Shown one piece after another: positions 8,565 to 16,634 of a DNA stretch of 64,000 bases. Origin of the DNA: Saccharothrix sp. HUAS TT1 (GTDB taxonomy: Bacteria; Actinomycetota; Actinomycetes; Mycobacteriales; Pseudonocardiaceae); the NCBI RefSeq assembly GCF_040744945.1, contig NZ_CP160453.1:2604001-2668000 (forward strand), given 5' to 3'. The position numbers were made by a program, and so were the translations under genes. Position 1 is the stretch's first letter. Each line of letters opens with the position of its first letter. The notes under the pieces were generated by a model, which was not told the origin of the DNA, made no database searches, and saw only the letters and a program-made list of their open reading frames with translations.

Positions 8565-9323
8565 TCAGGCCGCCGCGCCGGACTCCCAGGAGTCGCCGTC
8601 CCAGTGGGCCTGCGTGGAGTTGCCGAGCACGACGTGCTGGCCGGTGGTCCACGCGGTGGCCGGGGAGGCGGTGATCGAGCCGGACTGGAGCGCCGCCAGG
8701 CTGGCCGGGAGCGCCGCGCCGGTCGGGGTGAAGGCGCCCGGCGAGCCCGCGGTGGCGCCCGTGGCGACCACGCTGGCCGGGGTGCTCGTGAGCGGCGTCA
8801 CGGCGTAGGTCCAGTTGTTGGTGCCGTGGACCAGCGGGGTGATGCCGATCGGCATACCCGCGAGCGACTCCGTGTCCGACAGCGACAGGTCGTCCGCGCG
8901 GTAGATTTCGGCCTTCGGGGCGTAGAAGGCGAAGGTGTTGTCGCCGTCCACGAAGACGATGAGGATCGCGCAGACGGTCGGCTTCGGGTCGGTCGGGACG
9001 CCGAGCGTGCCGTTCGCCAGCAGGGGCGCGTTCGCGCCGTAGAACAGGCGCAGCCCCTTGATGTCGAACTGCTGGAGGATGAAGGTCATCCGCTCGGTCC
9101 GCGCGCTGTAGCGGGTGCGCAGCGTCTTGTTCTGGAGCGTCGCGAGCACCGTGGCCTCGCCGCCCTCGGAGGTGATGCTGAGCAGCTCCTCCAGCGAGGT
9201 GTGGCCGACGTTCTCCCACGGGGCCGTGGGCGAGGTCAGGTCGGACGGCATCTCCGTGCCGGTCGGGGCCAGCAGGTAGTTGCCGGTGTCGATGACGAGA
9301 GTGGCGCCGTCGTCGAGTGCCAA
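8565..9323 (-). CDS. Major tail (tube) protein
   Basis: 252 residues from TTG at 9323, preceded by GGGAGGG. The N-terminal 160 residues fit a siphovirus tail tube fold (GNYLLAPTGTEMP, then TLRTRYSARTERMTFILQQF). A C-terminal Ser/Thr/Ala/Gly-rich extension (from about residue 180) resembles an Ig-like or other surface-exposed add-on common in actinophage tubes. The position before the chaperone pair and the following hairpin support high expression. The TTG start is the least certain element. Confidence 0.85.
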   Translation of the reverse strand: MALDDGATLVIDTGNYLLAPTGTEMPSDLTSPTAPWENVGHTSLEELLSITSEGGEATVLATLQNKTLRTRYSARTERMTFILQQFDIKGLRLFYGANAPLLANGTLGVPTDPKPTVCAILIVFVDGDNTFAFYAPKAEIYRADDLSLSDTESLAGMPIGITPLVHGTNNWTYAVTPLTSTPASVVATGATAGSPGAFTPTGAALPASLAALQSGSITASPATAWTTGQHVVLGNSTQAHWDGDSWESGAAA

Positions 9324-9401
9324 AGTCGTTCCCTCCCAAGGGAATCAGGGGTCGGCGAAGACCCCGCGCCTCGACGAGGGCGGGGTGAGGGGGAAGGGGG
9401 A

Positions 9402-9884
9402 TCAGCGCCTGCGCGGCTTGCGGATCTCCAGGTCGTAAGTGCTCTCGTAGCGCCACATGCCGGTGGGCAGGTCGGCGTACTGCACCGGGCCCGAACTGGT
9501 GGCCCAGTCGGGTTTGCGCGTCGGCTCGCCGCGCATCCGGATCGAGATGACCGACCCCAGGCCGGGGTAGTTGACGTGCGCCAGCCAGGCGTTGCGCATG
9601 ACCACGCGCACGGCCTCGGAGACGATCGCGCCCTTCTCGTCGCCGTCCGGGTCTCGCGTGAACACGTTGACGCTGAACCGCGCGGCGTCGGTGAACCGCG
9701 GGTCGCCGCGCCAGTCGCCCAGCGCGGGGAGGCGGCGCACGAGGATGAACAGGCCGGGCGCGTCGTCGGCAATCAGCGAGTTGACCGGCACGTCCGGCAG
9801 GCCGTCGCGCAGGATGCGCAGGCAGATGTCCTCGATCGGCGTCAGCTCGACCAGGGCCAGCACGCTGGCAGGGAGGTCGATCAC
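9402..9884 (-). CDS. Tail terminator protein
   Basis: 160 residues, overlapping the previous gene by four nt (ATGA-type junction). Size and pattern (ALGDWRGDPRFTDAARFSVN and EAVRVVMRNAW) match the tail terminator/completion family, which caps the growing tube and joins the tail to the head. It lies immediately before the major tail protein, the usual place. Confidence 0.7.
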   Translation of the reverse strand: MIDLPASVLALVELTPIEDICLRILRDGLPDVPVNSLIADDAPGLFILVRRLPALGDWRGDPRFTDAARFSVNVFTRDPDGDEKGAIVSEAVRVVMRNAWLAHVNYPGLGSVISIRMRGEPTRKPDWATSSGPVQYADLPTGMWRYESTYDLEIRKPRRR

Positions 9885-10240
9885 CGCCTGCCCCTGCGAG
9901 GCTTGCGCTGGACACCCATCGCGTCGCGGAGGACCCCGAGGCCCTCCATGCCCGCGCGGCCGTCCGGGTCGTCCTCGGTCGGCGGGACGGGAGCGCGGCC
10001 GAACTCGATCGACAGGGCGGCCATGAGGCCGCGCTCGTCGTCGAGCACCACGTAGCGGTCGATGTCGCCGACCTCGACAGTGATCTGGGCGTGGCCGTCG
10101 TGTCGGTGGGCCGCGAGCCGGGCCTCGGCGTTCTCCGCGCGATCCAGTGCGATGTCGTCCAGGCTGTCGTGCACGGTCCGGTGCAGCGCGATCAGCTTCT
10201 CGATCTTCAGGCGCCCTACGCGCCGGTACACCTCAGCCAC
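9881..10240 (-). CDS. Head-tail junction protein (gp10-like), 119 aa
   Basis: The GTG at 10240 shares one base with the TAG of the upstream gene. The helical start VAEVYRRVGRLKIEKLIALH is followed by a beta-rich end with DIDRYVVLDDERGLMAALSI. In size and place (third of the small genes between capsid and tube) it corresponds to the HK97 gp10-type minor neck or tail component. Exact function is not provable from sequence alone. Confidence 0.6.
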   Translation of the reverse strand: MAEVYRRVGRLKIEKLIALHRTVHDSLDDIALDRAENAEARLAAHRHDGHAQITVEVGDIDRYVVLDDERGLMAALSIEFGRAPVPPTEDDPDGRAGMEGLGVLRDAMGVQRKPRRGRR

Positions 10241-10575
10241 TACGGCCGCTCCCTGATGTCGAGTGACCAGTGCCGGGTGCGGCGCGTGCCGTGGTGGTAC
10301 TGCGGCGGCGAGACGATGTCCCACTGCTTGCCCTTCCACTCGACGCGGGACCAGAGGTTCACGTCGGGCAGGTCGGCGTCCACGATCATGCGAGTCACGT
10401 TGATCTGCTGCTGGCCGGGCACCTCGGCCCGCGCGGAGCGCTGCGGGATGAACGCCGCGCGCACCTCGTGCGGGCCGTCCGGCTCGGCGCGCGTCACGTG
10501 GTTGCCGCGCCGGTCGGTGGTCTTGACGGTCTTCCAGATGCGGGCGGGCTGCCCGCGGCGTCGCTGGTAGCTCAC
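10240..10575 (-). CDS. Head closure / stopper protein, 111 aa
   Basis: The GTG at 10575 overlaps the TGA of the connector gene. The protein begins VSYQRRRGQPARIWKTVKTT and is strongly basic and beta rich. The part containing VNLWSRVEWKGKQWDIVSPP fits the SPP1 gp16-like head-closure fold common in this position. It would seal the portal after packaging and provide the tail interface. The much longer overlapping frame is a shadow. Confidence 0.65.
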   Translation of the reverse strand: MSYQRRRGQPARIWKTVKTTDRRGNHVTRAEPDGPHEVRAAFIPQRSARAEVPGQQQINVTRMIVDADLPDVNLWSRVEWKGKQWDIVSPPQYHHGTRRTRHWSLDIRERP

Positions 10576-11027
10576 CAGGGGCTCTCCGGGTCGGAGAACA
10601 TCGGGAACGGCTTGCCGCCGCCGACGACCGGCACGTACGAGGCGTCGCGCTTGCGCTGCGGGCCCCACGTGGACACGGGCGCGGACAGCAGCGCCGTCTT
10701 GCCGGACAGGCTGACCAGCGCGGCCAGCTCGTCGCGGTTGAAGTGCGCCGACCCTGCGCGGTCGCCCTGTTCGGCCCAGGTGAGCGTCTCGTCGCCCGCG
10801 CGGCTGGTGACGTAGCCGTCCGGGTTGCGCATGTAGCGCACCGCGGCGCCCAACACCAGCGTGCGGACGAGCTGCGGGGCGGTCGAGGGGTCGGGCCAGG
10901 GGCGGCCGTAGTGCCGGGCCCAGCCCGACAGGTCGTCCAGCGCGGCAGCGCCGAGGCGCTCCTCGTCGTCGTCGAGCACCCAGTCCAGGCGGTCTTTGAG
11001 CTGGTCCAGCGTGGCGAAGGGCTCCAT
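10572..11027 (-). CDS. Head-tail connector (gp15/gp6-like adaptor)
   Basis: 151 residues from ATG 11027 with AGGAGG just upstream. The helical N-terminal half has the pattern FATLDQLKDRLDW followed by LVRTLVLGAAVRYMRNPDGY, typical of the adaptor that binds under the portal ring. It is the first gene after the major capsid protein, as expected for this protein. Confidence 0.75.
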   Translation of the reverse strand: MEPFATLDQLKDRLDWVLDDDEERLGAAALDDLSGWARHYGRPWPDPSTAPQLVRTLVLGAAVRYMRNPDGYVTSRAGDETLTWAEQGDRAGSAHFNRDELAALVSLSGKTALLSAPVSTWGPQRKRDASYVPVVGGGKPFPMFSDPESPW

Positions 11028-11093
11028 CGTGCCTCCTTGCGCACGCGAGCAGGCGGCACGCCCGAGGTGGACGTGCCGCCGTGCTCAGGGGGG

Positions 11094-12155
11094 TCAGGCG
11101 TTGGCCGGGTCCGTCTCGGCCTTGCGGCCGGTCGGGGTCCACACGCGGGCGTCGCTGACGCCGGTGATCTGGGCCAGCTCCGAGGACGCGGCCGGGTAGT
11201 TCGAGGAGCCGTCGAGCGTCAGCTTGATGCCGCGCACGAAGTATTCGCTCGCCGAGACGATCTCGGTCTTCTCGACCTCGTCCCAGCCGACCAGGACGTC
11301 CTTGACGTCCCGCACGCCCGCGTAGCAGTTCACGACCGAGCGGTCCTGCATGTGCTCGGAGTCGTAGTCGCGGACCCAGCGCAGCGCGAGGCCCTCGAAC
11401 GAGGTGGTCGCGCCGTAGGGCACCGACTGCGGGACGCTCGGGGCCGCGGTCGCCATGATGAACGCCGTGTCGGCGAAGGCGTAGGCGTCGCTGGCGCCGA
11501 TGGTCTGGTCGACCACGAAGTTGAAGCCGAACTTCTGGCCCAGGCTCGCCAGGCGCAGCGCGCTCTCGGCCTCGTTGTCGCCGACGTACTGCGCGAGGTT
11601 GAGCTTGTCGTCGTTGAGCAGCGCCGCCTCGAAGTCGGAGCCGACCAGCATGAACCGCTGGCCCTCCGGCACGCGGAAGGCGTTGAGCACGCGCCGGGCC
11701 TCGATCAGCGCGCCGCGCAGGCCCTGCTCGACGTTGCCGATCACGACGTTGTAGGCCGCGCCGGTCAGCGTGGTGACGCACTTGCGCGCCAGGCCGCGGG
11801 CGACGGCCTTGACCTGCGGGCGCAGCAGCTTGCCCCACTGGTCGATGTCGAAGTCGTTCTGCTCGTCGGTCAGCTTGACCGCCGAGTAGAAGTTCCCGCC
11901 GAAGGTGACGGGGATCTTCCGCTCCGCGTACTCGTCGAAGACGATGCCGCTGGAGCGGTCGTTCCGCCAGGCGTACTCGTGGAACGGCAGGACGCCCTCG
12001 ACCTTGACCGAGATCGTGTCGTCCTTGGCGCCCTTGAAGGCGTCCACGGACTCCTTCTTGAACAGGTTCGGGACGACGAGCTCCTGCTCCAGCATCCCGA
12101 TGGCGGTCGCGACCAACTTCTCCGGCTTGACGACCTGGTGCTGAGGGGTGGGCAC
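11094..12155 (-). CDS. Major capsid protein
   Basis: The GTG at 12155 is chosen because GGAGGA lies about 7 nt upstream; an in-frame ATG at 12176 would put that box inside the gene. 353 residues beginning VPTPQHQVVKPEKLVATAIG. The N-arm, the FGGNFYSAVKLTDEQ region and QRFMLVGSDFEAALL resemble P22 coat-like HK97-fold capsid proteins of actinophages. The gene order scaffold-capsid-connector supports the call. It would form the capsid lattice. Confidence 0.88.
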   Translation of the reverse strand: MPTPQHQVVKPEKLVATAIGMLEQELVVPNLFKKESVDAFKGAKDDTISVKVEGVLPFHEYAWRNDRSSGIVFDEYAERKIPVTFGGNFYSAVKLTDEQNDFDIDQWGKLLRPQVKAVARGLARKCVTTLTGAAYNVVIGNVEQGLRGALIEARRVLNAFRVPEGQRFMLVGSDFEAALLNDDKLNLAQYVGDNEAESALRLASLGQKFGFNFVVDQTIGASDAYAFADTAFIMATAAPSVPQSVPYGATTSFEGLALRWVRDYDSEHMQDRSVVNCYAGVRDVKDVLVGWDEVEKTEIVSASEYFVRGIKLTLDGSSNYPAASSELAQITGVSDARVWTPTGRKAETDPANA

Positions 12156-12177
12156 TGTGTGGCTCCTCCAGGGCATG

Positions 12178-12213
12178 ACAAAGCCCCTGGCCGGATCGGC
12201 TCAGGGGCTTGTG
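12178..12213 (-). terminator. Hairpin between scaffold and capsid genes
   Basis: AAGCCCCTG pairs with CAGGGGCTT around a 12-nt loop and is followed by TG-rich sequence with few Ts. It lies just upstream of the capsid ribosome-binding site. It could protect the capsid mRNA 5' end after cleavage or act as a weak terminator. Confidence 0.5.
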
Positions 12214-12233
12214 GTGGGCGGGGGTGTGCTCGG

Positions 12234-12764
12234 TTAGCGGCGGGTGCGGCGGGCGAGCTTGCGGGGGTCCATCTCGCCGTCGTCGCCGTCGTCGGGGGTC
12301 AGGCCCCCGCCCAGCACGGTGGGCTCGGTGGCCGGGGCGTACCTCTGGAGTGTCTTGGCGACCGCCTCCAGCTCCTCGGGCGTCTTGCCGGTGAGCAGAG
12401 CGGCAAGCTCGTCGGGCAGCTCGTACTTGCGGGCGACCTGCTCGCGCACGAGCTGGCGCTCCAGCTCGGCGACCTTCTCCGTCAGCGACGTGGTCGCCGC
12501 GGCGAACTCCTCGGGGGTCTTCGCCGACTCCAGGTTCTTCTGTGCCTCGCGGAGCTGCGTGCGGTAGTTCGCGGCCTCGCCGCGGACCTTCGTCAGCTCC
12601 TTGCGGGCCCACTCCGGGAGCTCGTCCTCGGGCTTCACCTCGGGGGGCGTTGCACCGTCGCCGGGTACCTCGCCGCCCTCGGGGGCCGTTGCGCTCCCCG
12701 TGGCCTGCTGGTCATCGGTCGTCGGCTCCTCGGTGGTCGGGTCGGGCTGGGTGGGCTCGGGCAC
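12234..12764 (-). CDS. Capsid scaffolding protein
   Basis: 176 residues from GTG 12764 with AGGAGGCG upstream. The first 60 residues are disordered and Pro/Thr/Glu rich. Residues about 65-130 form a charged coiled coil (WARKELTKVRGEAANYRTQL, then LTEKVAELERQLVREQVARK). The C-terminus is basic (RKLARRTRR), as in scaffolds that bind capsid through a positive tail. Position directly before the capsid gene supports the call. Confidence 0.82.
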   Translation of the reverse strand: MPEPTQPDPTTEEPTTDDQQATGSATAPEGGEVPGDGATPPEVKPEDELPEWARKELTKVRGEAANYRTQLREAQKNLESAKTPEEFAAATTSLTEKVAELERQLVREQVARKYELPDELAALLTGKTPEELEAVAKTLQRYAPATEPTVLGGGLTPDDGDDGEMDPRKLARRTRR

Positions 12765-12791
12765 GGGACGCCTCCTGGACGTTCTCGGGGA

Positions 12792-13892
12792 TCACGCCGC
12801 GTCACCTGGACGCGAGCGGGCTGCCAGGCGCGCGTTGCGCTGCTCCTGGCGGATGAATCGGCGCCACGCCGAGACGGCGGCCTTGCCGCTCAGACCTCGG
12901 GTGACGCGGGGCCACTCGACCGCGTACTTGCGGTTCAGCTCGGTCAACGCGGAGTTGTCGAACTGCTCGTCGCTGTAAATGAGCTCGGCGTAGCAGTGGC
13001 AGCCGTCGTGGTACTTGTCGCCGTCCGCGTAGGTGGCGGACTTCTCGGAGCGGTAGACCGCCCCGCGCGAGATCAACATGGCGCACCAGCCGCAGGGCGT
13101 CCCGGTGCGGGACAGCCGGACGTAGCCCAGGACGCGCCGGTCGCGCTGGCCCGTCGACCACGTGGTGCTCCTGGCACCGTTCATGGCGACGCGCTCGGCG
13201 GCGGCGGCCTGGCGTGCTCCGGCCTTGCGGTGGGCCTCGGCGCGCAGCACGTCCACTTCGGACGCAGGCAGCTCCTCGTCGATCTCGTTCAGCTTGCTGT
13301 CGAGGTTGTCCAGCCCCAGGGCTTCGAGCACGAGCCGGGCCTCGGCCTCCGCCTCGCGCTCCAGGCGCTCCAGCTCGCGGTCGAGACCGTCGATCGTCTC
13401 GACGGGGATGCGGTCGTCCTCGGGGGGTTCTGCGGGCGTTTCCGCAGGTGTGTCGGAGGGCCGGCTCTCGGGCCCTGGTTCGCTCTCTGCGGGCCTCTCC
13501 GGGGTGGGCCGGCTCGTCGTACCGGCAGGCTCGACGACGCCCTCCTGGGGCGCTTCGGGGCTTGCCAGCTCGGCGAACTCGGCGCGCAGCATGGAGAGGG
13601 TGACGTAGGGCGGATTGGGCCGCCGGGGGTCGGCGATGGTGGTTCCGGTGTGCAGCGCGCGGGCGAGGCGGTAGTAGGCCATCGCCAGGTCGCGGGACTG
13701 CCGCCTGCGGGTCAGCACCTGCCGGACGGCCCGCGCCAGCCAGGCCGCGCTGAGCGCGGTGGTCCTGGCGGGCGGGACGCTGGCCCACAGCTTCAGGGCG
13801 TCCTGGATCGTGGCGACGCCGAGCTGAGTCAAGGCCAGGTGGTAGGCGACCGACGCGGCGTCGGTCTCGGACTGCGGAGCGGGGGCGGTCAG
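12792..13892 (-). CDS. MuF-like minor head protein / capsid maturation region
   Basis: The C-terminal half has the MuF/VG15-type cluster TPCGWCAMLISRGAVYRSEK and YHDGCHCYAEL, with paired cysteines and histidine that probably bind a metal. Residues about 110-220 are acidic and coiled-coil rich. The start is unclear: the frame is open far upstream but overlaps the previous gene there with shadow composition. The best ribosome box (AGGGGG) precedes a CTG at 13892, and TTG 13829 is an alternative. MuF proteins sit in the procapsid near the portal; many are injected or carry fused domains. Confidence 0.72.
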   Translation of the reverse strand: MTAPAPQSETDAASVAYHLALTQLGVATIQDALKLWASVPPARTTALSAAWLARAVRQVLTRRRQSRDLAMAYYRLARALHTGTTIADPRRPNPPYVTLSMLRAEFAELASPEAPQEGVVEPAGTTSRPTPERPAESEPGPESRPSDTPAETPAEPPEDDRIPVETIDGLDRELERLEREAEAEARLVLEALGLDNLDSKLNEIDEELPASEVDVLRAEAHRKAGARQAAAAERVAMNGARSTTWSTGQRDRRVLGYVRLSRTGTPCGWCAMLISRGAVYRSEKSATYADGDKYHDGCHCYAELIYSDEQFDNSALTELNRKYAVEWPRVTRGLSGKAAVSAWRRFIRQEQRNARLAARSRPGDAA

Positions 13893-13911
13893 TTGATCAC
13901 CCCCTGCTCGA

Positions 13912-14532
13912 TCAGGCGGGCGTCCAGAGGACGTCCGCGAAGTAGTTCGTGGCGTTGAAGGCGTTGACCGGGAAGGCGGGCGCGGAGCCCTGGCCGTAGC
14001 GCCCGTTGCGCAGCAGGTCGACGCCGGGGTAGGCCCACTCGTTGGGCACAGCCGTGAGCCCACCGCTGACGATGGGCTGCGACAGGCCGCGGGAGGTGGC
14101 GACGTAGCCGCGCTGGGTCCAGTAGGCCGCGACGTAGGGCTGGTTCGCCGCGACGCTGATCGGCTCGGCGAACAGGGCCTCGCACCACGCGCCAGGCGTG
14201 AGCGCGCCGAAGTCCGCGCGGGCCAGCTCGACTCCGGCACTGTCGGTGTCGAGGCGGTACAGCAGGCCGGTGGGCGTGCCGAGCGGCAGGGTCGACGGGC
14301 AGAACAGGCGGACACCGTGCACCCGACCCGGCACGCTGGCGATCCAGACCGTGCCGAGGGTGTAGGACTCGGTGTCGTCCACGTTCGGGTTCGCGGGCGT
14401 CAGTCCGTCCATGATCGACAGGGGCACCGCTTCGAGCGGCGGCTCCTGGTCGACCGGCACCCAGGCGCCGCCCAGGCGCACCGAGCGCCGCACGTCGACC
14501 CAGGAGCCGCCGACCCGCACCCGCCTAGGCAC
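13912..14532 (-). CDS. DUF4082-like phage head-region protein
   Basis: The GTG at 14532 overlaps the TAG of the collagen-like gene, giving VPRRVRVGGSWVDVRRSVRL and 206 residues. Residues about 50-190 follow the DUF4082 pattern (SYTLGTVWIASVPGRVHGVR, AEPISVAANQPYVAAYWTQR, ATNYFADVLWTPA), a beta-sandwich often found attached to carbohydrate-binding and surface proteins. Between a collagen-like protein and a minor head protein, it may be the globular tip of a head fibre. That role is inference. Confidence 0.65.
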   Translation of the reverse strand: MPRRVRVGGSWVDVRRSVRLGGAWVPVDQEPPLEAVPLSIMDGLTPANPNVDDTESYTLGTVWIASVPGRVHGVRLFCPSTLPLGTPTGLLYRLDTDSAGVELARADFGALTPGAWCEALFAEPISVAANQPYVAAYWTQRGYVATSRGLSQPIVSGGLTAVPNEWAYPGVDLLRNGRYGQGSAPAFPVNAFNATNYFADVLWTPA

Positions 14533-15184
14533 TGGTGTCGTCCCAGATCGAGCCGTCCGGCACGTTGCCGGGGTCGACCGGGCCCACGTAGTGACCGGCG
14601 CTGGTCGACGCCACGTAGGCACTTCCGCCCCAGCGCCAGGCCAACATGGCGTTGGTCGGCACCGAACCGGCCGGACCGGCGGGGCCTTCCGGACCGGCAG
14701 GACCGGCGGGACCGGCGGGACCGGGCTCGCCCGCCAGCGGGTTGGCCGCCAGCCAGGCTTCGACCGCGGCCTCCACCTCCTCGGGCGAGACGCCGTCCAG
14801 CGCCGCGAGCTGCGCGCGGAGGTCGGCGATCTCGCCCCACCACGCGGCCGGAGGGGGCACCTCGGGGGCCAGCGTGGCGGGGTCGACGTCGACCAGCGCG
14901 GAGTAGGCCAGCGGGGTCGCCGAGTTGGGCACCAGCACGGTCCGCACGTGGCGGGCCAGCGGGCCGTACTCGGTCACCCGCCAGGCCCACAGGCCCGCGT
15001 AGGTGCCGCCGTTGGTCGCCGCGAGCTGCACCGTGGCCTTGCCGTTCGCCAGGGCGACGCGCATCGGCTCGGGCAGCACGACGTGGCTCGGCGCGGTGAG
15101 GCGCCGGGTCGGCACGAACGTGAGCACGCGCGGCGTGGCCGGGCCGAGCCCGGCGTTGCGCAGGTCGATCTCCACGGCCGTCAT
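14525..15184 (-). CDS. Collagen-like phage structural protein
   Basis: 219 residues; the ATG overlaps the portal stop. The N-terminal 90 residues are beta rich. A predicted helix follows (GEIADLRAQLAALDGVSPEE), then a run of Gly-X-Y triplets (GEPGPAGPAGPAGPEGPAGP, about residues 153-174). Such short collagen-like stalks trimerise in phage fibres. Placement beside the portal rather than the tail suggests a head-associated fibre, with the downstream DUF4082-like protein as a possible tip. Confidence 0.65.
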   Translation of the reverse strand: MTAVEIDLRNAGLGPATPRVLTFVPTRRLTAPSHVVLPEPMRVALANGKATVQLAATNGGTYAGLWAWRVTEYGPLARHVRTVLVPNSATPLAYSALVDVDPATLAPEVPPPAAWWGEIADLRAQLAALDGVSPEEVEAAVEAWLAANPLAGEPGPAGPAGPAGPEGPAGPAGSVPTNAMLAWRWGGSAYVASTSAGHYVGPVDPGNVPDGSIWDDTSA

Positions 15185-16620
15185 GCGGCCACCGGCTCAG
15201 CGTCGGAGAACTGCACCGCGGGCGCCGGGGTAGTGGCGCGGCGGATGGACTGCGCGAGCTGGAGCTCGGCGTCCTCCTCCTCGCGCAGCTCCTCCCAGTC
15301 GTCGATCTCGTTCTGGGTGACGCCGGGGATGCGCCGCCACAGGCCGCGCTTGGGGACGTTGAGCTGGTCGGCCAGCTTGCCCAGCGCGTCCGCGGACTGC
15401 GCCAGGGAGCGCTGCTCCATGTCGCGCCAGAGCACCTCGCCGTGCCAGTCGTCGGCCGACAAGGTCTCGCCCGCGAGCTCGGCGGCGAGCCGGAAGACCC
15501 GCTCCCACGCCTCGCTGAACACCCGGCGGAACTCCTCGATCTTGCGCGAGAGCGCCGTCTCCGCGGCCAGCAGGGCTTCCGCCGACAGGTTGGCGATCTG
15601 CCCGAGCAAGTGATGCGGAGGGGTCTGCGAGATCGCGGCCAGGTGCCGGATGCTCATGTCGATGGACTCGATGTAGCCCCCGAGGGGCGTTTCGTCCAAC
15701 GTCCCGAACTTCACATCCGAGTCGTCGGAGAACAGGAACCGCTTGGCGTTGAGGTTGATCGGCAGCGGCTTGGGGTTGCCGTGCTCGTCGAGGATCGGCT
15801 CGCCGGTCTCCGGGTCGCGGTAGACCGGCGGGGCCATGCCCGAGGCGTACCGGACCTTGAACGAGCCGCCCGTCTGCGCGATCAGCAGGTCGAAAACCGT
15901 CTGGTTGATGCGGTTCTGGAGCTCGATCATCGGCTCGATCACGCCGACCGTGCGGCCCTCCAGGTCCACCATCGCGGCGAACCGGGTGACCGGGCACTCC
16001 GAGGAGCCGTGGCGGCGCCCGTTCTGCACGACCACCGAGGCGAGGTCCGACAGCGACTTGAACGTCACCCGGTACTCGTTGCGTCGGTCCCACATCCGGG
16101 CCACGCCGCGGATCTCGCCGAGCGGCTTCGTCACGATGGTGAGCGCCGCGAACGGGACCAGGTCGTTAGCCGGGTCCTCGAACAGTGCCGCGGTCTTCAG
16201 CGCCGACAGGCCCTTGGTGACCACCCGGCGCCCGCCCTTGACCTTCTCGGTCAGGGTGAAGGCGTGGCCGTAGGTCAGCGCGCCGCGGTAGACCGCGGTC
16301 TGCCGGGCACCCAGGCCCGACCGCTCCCAGTGGTCCCACTCGGGCAGCACCGCGGCACCGCTGACGGGCAGCTCGCCGGGGCGACCGCGCCGGAACCCGT
16401 CCACGCACAGCGCCTGTGCCGGGGTGCCGACGAGCAGCGGCATCCAGTTGGACACCGCTCGCTTGGCGAGCATCTTGTACTCGTCGTCGGCCGTCTCCGG
16501 CATGTACGGGTCGTCGTGCTCCCCGTGCAGGTAGTTGTCGATGCGCTCCAGCCGGTCGCCGTCCTTGTAGAGGATGCCGAGGAGCTGCTTCGCCAGCGAC
16601 GCGGGACTGGTGTCCGCCAA
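15181..16620 (-). CDS. Portal protein
   Basis: 479 residues from TTG 16620, with a GAGGCGGTGAG stretch upstream. It contains the usual portal patterns: an N-terminal helical stretch (RLERIDNYLHGEHDDPYMPE), a central region with MIELQNRINQTVFDLLIAQT, and SAEALLAAETALSRKIEEFR before the clip and wing segments. It follows the large terminase directly. Portal dodecamers form the DNA entry vertex and dock the terminase. Confidence 0.87.
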   Translation of the reverse strand: MADTSPASLAKQLLGILYKDGDRLERIDNYLHGEHDDPYMPETADDEYKMLAKRAVSNWMPLLVGTPAQALCVDGFRRGRPGELPVSGAAVLPEWDHWERSGLGARQTAVYRGALTYGHAFTLTEKVKGGRRVVTKGLSALKTAALFEDPANDLVPFAALTIVTKPLGEIRGVARMWDRRNEYRVTFKSLSDLASVVVQNGRRHGSSECPVTRFAAMVDLEGRTVGVIEPMIELQNRINQTVFDLLIAQTGGSFKVRYASGMAPPVYRDPETGEPILDEHGNPKPLPINLNAKRFLFSDDSDVKFGTLDETPLGGYIESIDMSIRHLAAISQTPPHHLLGQIANLSAEALLAAETALSRKIEEFRRVFSEAWERVFRLAAELAGETLSADDWHGEVLWRDMEQRSLAQSADALGKLADQLNVPKRGLWRRIPGVTQNEIDDWEELREEEDAELQLAQSIRRATTPAPAVQFSDAEPVAA

Positions 16621-16634
16621 GGGGTCTCACCGCC

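Noticed and set aside
10743..13958. 1,071-codon plus-strand frame opposite capsid, scaffold and MuF genes
   Set aside because: Arg/Gly/His-rich shadow typical of high-GC DNA; the minus-strand genes have good starts, overlaps and recognisable families.
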